Assembly: GCA_002373815.1 (NCBI GenBank)
Contig: DFKH01000120.1
Coordinates: 1 to 10,624 of the forward strand
Origin: Alphaproteobacteria bacterium UBA3650
Lineage (GTDB): Bacteria > Pseudomonadota > Alphaproteobacteria > CAAHEQ01 > UBA3637
Direction of reading: 5' to 3'
Length of the DNA: 10,624 nt
Shown here: positions 6,695 through 10,624 of the stretch, one piece after another
Position numbering within the stretch: position 1 is the stretch's first letter
Layout: each line of letters begins with the position of its first letter
Made by a program: the position numbers and the translations under genes
The notes under the pieces: model-generated
What the model was told of the DNA's origin: nothing
Databases searched by the model: none
Seen by the model: only the letters and a program-made list of their open reading frames with translations

Positions 6695-7753
6695 ATGAAG
6701 AAGAAAAAAACAGCTAAAAATATAATGGATGTTATCTTGTTTGGATTTGGCAAAATGGGACAAAACATTTATCGCAGCCTGCAAAAAAATCCAAAGGTTC
6801 GAAACATTTATATGGTAGATCCTAATTGTGTCCCAGAGGAACCCTTGCCACTCCTGTTTAAAAAGTTCCAAGACCTCCCCCATTCTGCGCACATAAATGC
6901 AGCCTTTATTGCCACCAACAGTGTAACACATTTTGATATCTTAAATTTTGTCCTTAATTCAGGCATTAAAAACGTTTTTTGTGAAAAACCAATGTGTTTG
7001 ACTCAAGAAGAATACGATGGAATTATTCCAAAATTGCCACCAGATAGTCGCTTCGTTGTTGACTATATTTTACGCGTATCGCAGGCCTTACACACCTTTC
7101 AAAAAGAATTTGCCAACCTCTGCGCCAGAGGATATCATCTAACCGCTTGCAACGTGGATTATGGCAAAGACAAAACAAAAGATCCCAGACGTTTTAAAGA
7201 CATTGGCGTTTACGAAGAACTATATCACGTATGGGATTTGTGCTTTAACGGTCCTTTATTTGGACCGATTGAACACATTAGTGTCTTAAAAAATATTTAT
7301 ATTCCAGATCCAGAAATCAAAGGACGCTGTATCCAGAGACGTTTTAAATACCGTATTCAACGGGCAAATGAAAAACCCTTCTTGCTCAACTTAAATTCTT
7401 CTTTTCAAAAAGATCATCTAGAAAGAAAATTTACCTGTTTTTTCAAAAAAGACAAACAAAAACAAACTTTAACTCTATCCTTTGATAAAGATAAAGAAGA
7501 TTTGTGCATTCGAACTACTGCTAGCGGTCGTACTTACACAAAAAACTTCCCAGCACCTATCAAACTAGATACCATGATAAACGACAGTGTTTTGTATTTT
7601 ATGGCTGGCAAAAAAGCGCCCTATTTTCACGGCCCGATTGATTCACAGCGATTTCATAGCTTGATGACGACCCTCAAACAAATTGCCCCCCTCAACCGAG
7701 AAAGCATCCAATATCGGATACAGCAAAGTACTCCCAGCACCACAAAAAACTAA
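6695..7753 (+). CDS. Gfo/Idh/MocA-family oxidoreductase-like protein
   Basis: 352 residues from this start. The N-terminal Rossmann fold shows 'VILFGFGKMG' (G17, G19, G22), an acidic position after strand 2 (VDPN) and the family Glu-Lys-Pro motif at E97-P99 in 'NVFCEKPM'. Such proteins are NAD(P)-dependent dehydrogenases of sugars, inositols or related compounds, or biliverdin-reductase-like enzymes. The C-terminal domain is divergent and unusually Lys-rich and Phe-rich ('KKDKQKQTL'), so substrate and even catalysis are uncertain. No ribosome binding site is convincing: GATAGG abuts the ATG at 6695, and the ATG at 6725 (starting 'MDVILFGFG', 342 residues) has only A-rich DNA before it. A TTG at 6659 would coincide with the -35 box. 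The gene is divergent from the SemiSWEET gene. Confidence 0.75.
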   Translation: MKKKKTAKNIMDVILFGFGKMGQNIYRSLQKNPKVRNIYMVDPNCVPEEPLPLLFKKFQDLPHSAHINAAFIATNSVTHFDILNFVLNSGIKNVFCEKPMCLTQEEYDGIIPKLPPDSRFVVDYILRVSQALHTFQKEFANLCARGYHLTACNVDYGKDKTKDPRRFKDIGVYEELYHVWDLCFNGPLFGPIEHISVLKNIYIPDPEIKGRCIQRRFKYRIQRANEKPFLLNLNSSFQKDHLERKFTCFFKKDKQKQTLTLSFDKDKEDLCIRTTASGRTYTKNFPAPIKLDTMINDSVLYFMAGKKAPYFHGPIDSQRFHSLMTTLKQIAPLNRESIQYRIQQSTPSTTKN

Positions 7754-7768
7754 CTTCATTATTAAGAA

Positions 7769-7960
7769 CGAGGGCTGCAACGCACAATATCAACCAACAT
7801 AGCGGTTCTATCATCCAAAACGACCTTTTTCAATCTTGTCTGCACCACCGAGAACATAGACAATGTCTCTTGGTATCTTTTAACTCTGATTTGAACATTT
7901 TCCCAAAACCATGACAAAGGCATTATTTAGATCAAATCCACTACAGTAGTACCTAATCAT
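7769..7960 (-). pseudogene. Decayed peptidase-E-like (S51, class I glutamine-amidotransferase fold) gene fragment
   Basis: On the minus strand a clean ribosome binding site (GGAG, six bases before ATG 7960) opens a frame 'MIRYYCSGFDLNNAFVMVLG' that ends after 26 codons. Frame changes continue a sensible protein: 'KMFKSELKDTK', then 'DIVYVLGGADKIEK', then 'VVLDDRTAMLVDIVRCSPRS' ending at TAA near 7769. The first three blocks resemble the N-terminus of the S51-like proteins that begin '.YY.SGF' and continue '..ELK.TKSIVY.PG.PDKIEK'; this is recall, not a search. The last block may belong to something else. Several small indels and the missing C-terminal part, including the catalytic region, mark it as a remnant. 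The 7754-8159 interval holds nothing else but this, its promoter and repeat unit R1. Confidence 0.5.
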
Positions 7961-7975
7961 TTCTTTCTCCTTTTT

Positions 7976-8004
7976 TCTACAAATTAACATAGCTCAACTG
8001 TCAA
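7976..8004 (-). promoter_or_regulatory. Intact promoter in front of the peptidase-like remnant
   Basis: On the minus strand TTGACA (7999-8004), 17 bases, then TGTAGA (7976-7981), 15 bases before the start codon. The control region survived although the reading frame did not. Confidence 0.5.
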
Positions 8005-8021
8005 ACTTTTAAACTTCTTTT

Positions 8022-8054
8022 TCAAAAGAAAAAGTCGCCATTTTAAGCGACTTT
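8022..8054 (-). terminator. Terminator inside repeat unit R1 (minus strand)
   Basis: AAAGTCGC (8031-8038) pairs with GCGACTTT (8047-8054); on the minus strand the stem is followed by TTTTTCTTTT. An alternative hairpin, CTTTTTC/GAAAAAG (8017-8023, 8028-8034), overlaps it. No minus-strand gene lies just upstream, so here the terminator has no client. Confidence 0.7.
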
Positions 8055-8090
8055 CACAACTTGGCAGGGGTATCTTGCAATACACGGACT
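8028..8090 (+). repeat. Accessory-module repeat unit R1
   Basis: Order on the plus strand: hairpin (8031-8054), CACAACT, TGGCAGGGGT (8062-8071), ATCTTGCAA, core TACACGGACT (8081-8090). Read on the minus strand it is core, ACCCCTGCCA, about eight bases, terminator, which looks like the last bases of a tRNA (Trp-like acceptor plus CCA) with its terminator. The effector-like gene starts 69 bases after the core. Confidence 0.65.
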
Positions 8091-8098
8091 AAAATTTG

Positions 8099-8140
8099 TT
8101 GACAGACTCATGTCAGTCAAATATATTATCGATAGTATCG
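8099..8140 (+). promoter_or_regulatory. Promoter with two palindromic operator-like sites
   Basis: TTGACA (8099-8104), a 17-base spacer and TATATT (8122-8127) form a near-consensus promoter. A palindrome TGACA-6-TGTCA (8100-8115) covers the -35 box, and CGATAGTATCG (8130-8140) lies just after the -10, near the expected transcription start. Both places are typical of repressor binding. Confidence 0.65.
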
Positions 8141-8159
8141 GCATACGAAAGGATTACTC

Positions 8160-8996
8160 ATGACGTCTGAATATCAACAAGAATTAAAAATCACATTAGC
8201 AACATTAAATAAATTTGCTCCTAGAAAATTTCAGTTATTATCACAAGACATCCCTCCTGAAACAATGGGACTTCTAGAACAAATAGATTCTATTTTACCA
8301 TCAGATTCATATATATCAAGATCTTGGTTGTTCCAGCAACTACATGTTTTAGGATCTGATTTGTCAGAAGAAGAAAAAATAGCCATTAAAAATGGTATAA
8401 AGTTTTTTGATAACCACAGGCAAGATTATGAAAAGATTAAAGATAATCCAACTTTTGCATCAATTAAACAAACAGGACTTGCCAATTGCGGCGAGCTGGC
8501 CTCTGCGTTGGTGACCGAGTTTCAAGAGGGAAAGGATATCTCACACGCGGGTATTGAAGGATATACTTTCTTTCGCATAGCCATTGATTATCGTAATTGC
8601 TTGGCAGATTCTATCCCATCTATGAAAAAAATGGATACTTTAAGGCATATTTTTCTAGCTTATTCTACGGATAAAAATACAACATTACAAGATATTGTCA
8701 CATCTTTTTGTCAATCAGATTCACCCCAAGCACTCGATTTATGGTCCAGAAAAGCAGGCAGCATGCGTGTACTTGTAGATGACATATTGGATACGGCAAA
8801 ATCAAACAATGCTGCTTTAAAGATTCAGGATCCTCATACTGGTGAAACAGTAAGACTTTCATACGATAAAAACAAAAAAACATTTGCTGTGCTTGAGCCT
8901 CAGGGATTGTGTGCCTTATTCAACGATTTAAAGAACAAAAGCACTGATTCTGTCTTAGATGCCCACAAAAAATCAAATTTTAACAACAACTACTAA
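8160..8996 (+). CDS. Orphan protein with papain/transglutaminase-like Cys-His-Asp pattern, possible effector
   Basis: 278 residues, no signal peptide or membrane helix, not a family I can name. 'GLANCGELA' with Cys110 is the nucleophile-helix pattern seen in papain-like and transglutaminase-like enzymes, including secreted deamidase and protease effectors. His163 in 'LRHIFLAY' and Asp193 in 'ALDLWSRKAG' follow in the order and context (hydrophobic strand with His, then a D.W motif) expected of such a triad. The N-terminal 90 residues are helical and polar; the tail is Asn- and Lys-rich. AAAGGA six bases before the ATG fixes the start. The promoter carries operator-like palindromes. It stands alone in a module that begins at the TACACGGACT core. 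A housekeeping peptidase or a toxin are alternatives; the catalytic assignment is inference from motif order. Confidence 0.6.
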   Translation: MTSEYQQELKITLATLNKFAPRKFQLLSQDIPPETMGLLEQIDSILPSDSYISRSWLFQQLHVLGSDLSEEEKIAIKNGIKFFDNHRQDYEKIKDNPTFASIKQTGLANCGELASALVTEFQEGKDISHAGIEGYTFFRIAIDYRNCLADSIPSMKKMDTLRHIFLAYSTDKNTTLQDIVTSFCQSDSPQALDLWSRKAGSMRVLVDDILDTAKSNNAALKIQDPHTGETVRLSYDKNKKTFAVLEPQGLCALFNDLKNKSTDSVLDAHKKSNFNNNY

Positions 8997-9034
8997 GTGA
9001 CAGGATTACTCGGGGCTTTCCAATCCTCCCTAAA

Positions 9035-9073
9035 GGGATCGCCTTCGGCGTCGTTCGTTGACATTCACCGAAC
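9035..9073 (-). repeat. GC-rich repeat, copy B
   Basis: On the minus strand GTTCGGTG (9073-9066) and, after a short spacer, GACGCCGAAGGCGATCCC (9052-9035) match copy A near the tRNA (112-166) with one base different in the 18-base block and a shorter middle. The 8997-9102 stretch between the effector-like gene and repeat R2 holds only this. Confidence 0.5.
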
Positions 9074-9103
9074 ATACTTCTCACCAGCTCATCCATAGCC
9101 AAC

Positions 9104-9164
9104 AAAAAAGTCCTTGATAAACAAGGACTTTTCGTTGACTGGGGACATCTTGCATGGTACGGAC
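9104..9164 (+). repeat. Accessory-module repeat unit R2 with terminator
   Basis: Hairpin AAAAGTCCTTG/CAAGGACTTTT (9106-9116, 9122-9132), then TTGACTGGGGACATCTTGCAT and core GGTACGGACT (9155-9164). It has the same order and spacing as R1 and R4, but a different stem sequence and a less tRNA-like middle (CCCCAGTCA on the minus strand). On the minus strand the hairpin, with its T run, is the natural terminator of the acetyltransferase gene, which stops at 9169. Confidence 0.6.
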
Positions 9165-9168
9165 TAAT

Positions 9169-9648
9169 TTATAAGTTTTTTTCTAAACAAATAATCGGTA
9201 TATCAAATTTCCAAAATTTTTTCTCTACACTATCAGATTCTTTCATTCCCTGTTTTTGATAAAAACCTAATGAAGGGCCATCCTTTATTGTCCATAGAAC
9301 AAGTTTTGTGTATCCTTCTGTTTTTTTCAAAGAACAAACTTCATTCATCAATGCTGTCCCCACTCCTTGTTTTTGAAAGTCAGGATGAATATACAAAGCC
9401 TCTATCTCTACAACCTTTTTTTCGGGATACGCCAAGCATGTGAATCCTGCTATATGCCCATCTTTTTCTGCAACATAGTATTCATGCTCTTTAATATAAT
9501 TTGCGGTTCGGGTAATAATAGATTCATCAAACGGCATATTCCTTAAATAATCATCAGGCAAATAGCCCTTATAATTAACCTGATAAGCATGATAATGAGC
9601 GGATTTCACACCCTTTGCATCATCTGGCATTGCTCTACGAATTTTCAT
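9169..9648 (-). CDS. GNAT-family N-acetyltransferase
   Basis: 159 residues, a single GNAT domain. It transfers an acetyl group from acetyl-CoA to an unidentified amine. Motif A is 'YIHPDFQKQGVGTALM' with the acetyl-CoA pyrophosphate loop Q-K-Q-G-V-G. The N-terminal 'IRRAMPDDAKGVKSAHYHAY' and 'YKGYLPDDYL' resemble GNATs that begin 'IR.A...DA..I' and carry 'Y.G.LP.DYL'. 'GFYQKQGM' near 130 is the usual motif B. AAGGAG seven bases before the ATG gives a firm start. A weak promoter may lie upstream on the minus strand (TTGCTA, 17 bases, TAATTT). The gene is flanked by inverted copies of the accessory core (9155-9164 and 9730-9739), as a mobile single-gene module would be. Confidence 0.93.
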   Translation of the reverse strand: MKIRRAMPDDAKGVKSAHYHAYQVNYKGYLPDDYLRNMPFDESIITRTANYIKEHEYYVAEKDGHIAGFTCLAYPEKKVVEIEALYIHPDFQKQGVGTALMNEVCSLKKTEGYTKLVLWTIKDGPSLGFYQKQGMKESDSVEKKFWKFDIPIICLEKNL

Positions 9649-9729
9649 TTAGATACTCCTTTTATTACAATTGTAAATTACCACAAAAAGAATTAAATAG
9701 CAATTCTGAAAAACAAATTTTCCATTTTT

Positions 9730-9780
9730 AGTCCGTGTAAGGTAAAAATTTAGCTATTTTTGAACACTCGTACACGGACT
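9730..9780. repeat. Perfect inverted pair of the core 10-mer
   Basis: AGTCCGTGTA (9730-9739) and TACACGGACT (9771-9780) are exact reverse complements, 31 bases apart. Nested inside is a second palindrome, AAAAAT/ATTTTT (9744-9749, 9756-9761). The left copy, read on the minus strand, begins TACACGGACTAAAA, identical to the 14 bases at 8081-8094 that open the effector module. This looks like the junction of two module ends set head to head, or a recombinase site. Confidence 0.7.
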
Positions 9781-9800
9781 TGCTCAACTACTTATAAACA

Positions 9801-9828
9801 AAAGAAAAAGTCGCTATCTCTAGCGACC
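9801..9828 (-). terminator. Terminator of the recombinase transcript, inside R4
   Basis: On the minus strand an eight-pair stem (9828-9809, loop 9817-9820, one G-T pair) is followed by TTTTTCTTTT. It lies about 95 bases after the recombinase stop and is nearly the same as the tRNA-Lys terminator tail. Confidence 0.75.
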
Positions 9829-9867
9829 TTCACAATTTGGCTGGGGTCGTCTTACAATACACGGACC
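9802..9867 (+). repeat. Accessory-module repeat unit R4
   Basis: Hairpin (9809-9828), CACAATT, TGGCTGGGGT (9839-9848), CGTCTTACAA, core TACACGGACC (9858-9867). On the minus strand the middle reads ACCCCAGCCA, which is the usual 3' end of a bacterial tRNA-Gln including CCA, followed by terminator. It is the unit closest to the recombinase gene and most like R1. Confidence 0.65.
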
Positions 9868-9922
9868 AGATTTAAAAAAAATTAACTATACTAAAATACA
9901 AATAAAATTCGTTTTACACATC

Positions 9923-10624
9923 CTATTTTTCGAACGCGTCAAGATTGTTGATTGTGATTTCAGACCATTTATTATAATCTGGGCAGGATAGCAATTTATC
10001 AAAGGGTACATTTAGTTCATACTCCAACTTTTCACCACTTAACTTGCAATCCTTTAACAGTAGTTTTAACAACTCGCTTTTTTGTGGAACCGTTGCCATA
10101 TCAAAAACGTTATTTAGATTACTTACCATGGATACAATTTTTACAATATTATCTCTTATTTGACTATCAATTTCTTTATATTTTTCGGCATTATCTTGCA
10201 ATCATTTACGTTCAGCCTCTATTTCATCTTTTTTACTGTCATAAATTGCCTGATTTAATTTTCCTTCCAAATAAAAATCCAGCAACCTATCCTCTTTTAA
10301 TTTCAAAGCTGTTAGTAAATTTGTGGTATTAGATTTTACAGAAGCATTAAAGGCTGCCGTTTGATTCAAATCTTTTAGTAATTTTTTCTTTAATAACTCT
10401 TGTATTGTGAGTGGTAAAGTAATTTTATTAAAAACTTCCTCTTTAAGCTGATTGAGGATAATATTTTCATTTACAATACCTTGATGACAATGATGATAAT
10501 CCTTTTTTGAATGTCCACATCGTAAATATACATACACTTGCCCATTCTTTTTAGTCTTTGTTTCTGGTGTAATTAAACATCCGCATTCTTTGCAATGGAT
10601 TAATCCTCTAAAAATATAAAGTTT
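9923..10624 (-). pseudogene. Large serine recombinase, C-terminal part, with one in-frame TGA; 5' end outside window
   Basis: The frame is open from the right edge except for one TGA (10202-10204) and ends at TAG (9923-9925), 233 residues counting the stop position. The visible part starts in a recombinase zinc beta-ribbon: 'FRGLIHCKECGCLI', then 'YVYLRCGH' and 'HHCHQG', giving the Cys/His ligands. A long Lys/Glu-rich helical region follows (coiled coil of large serine integrases), then a variable tail. The catalytic N-terminal resolvase domain lies beyond the window. Such enzymes integrate, excise or invert DNA between att sites. At the TGA the frame reads 'EIEAERK' stop 'LQDNAEKY', unchanged on both sides, so it is a point nonsense change, for example CGA to TGA. 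The truncated product would keep the zinc ribbon but lose the last 93 residues. Confidence 0.85.

Noticed and set aside
8028..8094. Repeat units as conserved protein tails (for example frames reading 'GILQYTD' and 'GDILHGTD')
   Set aside because: The matching residues fall in different frames relative to the conserved DNA in each copy and no upstream coding frame joins them, so the conservation is at DNA level.
8028..9867. R1, R2 and R4 as functional tRNA genes on the minus strand
   Set aside because: Only the acceptor end and terminator resemble a tRNA. There is no T loop, anticodon arm or D arm upstream of them.
8028..9867. A CRISPR array or classical integron attC sites
   Set aside because: The spacing is kilobase-scale and irregular with genes between copies, and the inverted RYYYAAC/GTTRRRY boxes of attC are not seen.
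10202..10204. TGA read as Trp (alternative genetic code) in the recombinase
   Set aside because: nagZ and the thioesterase end naturally at TGA at the normal family length, and Trp in the other genes is TGG. One TGA in a mobile-element gene is better explained as a nonsense change.

Overview
The window is AT-rich chromosomal DNA from a Gram-negative bacterium. The evidence for an outer membrane is two lipoprotein signal peptides, an outer-membrane beta-barrel ending in Phe, NagZ-type peptidoglycan recycling and a Bor-like lipoprotein relic. The tRNA-Lys and protein styles would fit a low-GC, host-associated alphaproteobacterium, but that is inference. No ribosomal marker is present.

Layout. 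Positions 1-90 hold the 3' part of a tRNA-Lys(TTT) gene and its terminator. A GC-rich structured repeat (112-182) and an orphan three-helix membrane protein (386-910) follow. On the minus strand, 3608 to 1001 carries HU (own promoter and terminator), then nagZ, an AmpD/AmiD-type amidase and a Bor-family lipoprotein gene broken by a stop codon and a slip in a homopolymer. From 3908 to 6597 come an acyl-ACP thioesterase (plus strand) and a minus-strand group of SemiSWEET transporter, passenger-less autotransporter-like barrel and serine-hydrolase lipoprotein. A Gfo/Idh/MocA-type oxidoreductase (about 6695-7753) starts divergently from the SemiSWEET gene.

From about 7760 to the right edge the character changes to an accessory zone. 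It holds a decayed peptidase-E-like gene, a 278-residue orphan with a Cys/His/Asp pattern resembling papain- or transglutaminase-fold effectors, a GNAT acetyltransferase, and the C-terminal part of a large serine recombinase with one in-frame TGA. These genes are separated by a recurring unit of about 60 bp at 8028-8090, 9104-9164 and 9802-9867. Each unit is a terminator hairpin, a stretch that on the minus strand resembles a tRNA acceptor end, and a core close to TACACGGACT. The 10-mer also occurs as a perfect inverted pair at 9730-9780.

How it fits together. nagZ and the amidase form a wall-recycling pair: removal of GlcNAc and cleavage of the MurNAc-peptide amide. The accessory zone looks like a place where single-gene modules have been added beside a serine recombinase, with the 60-bp units as candidate attachment or scar sequences. 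That last step is a hypothesis.
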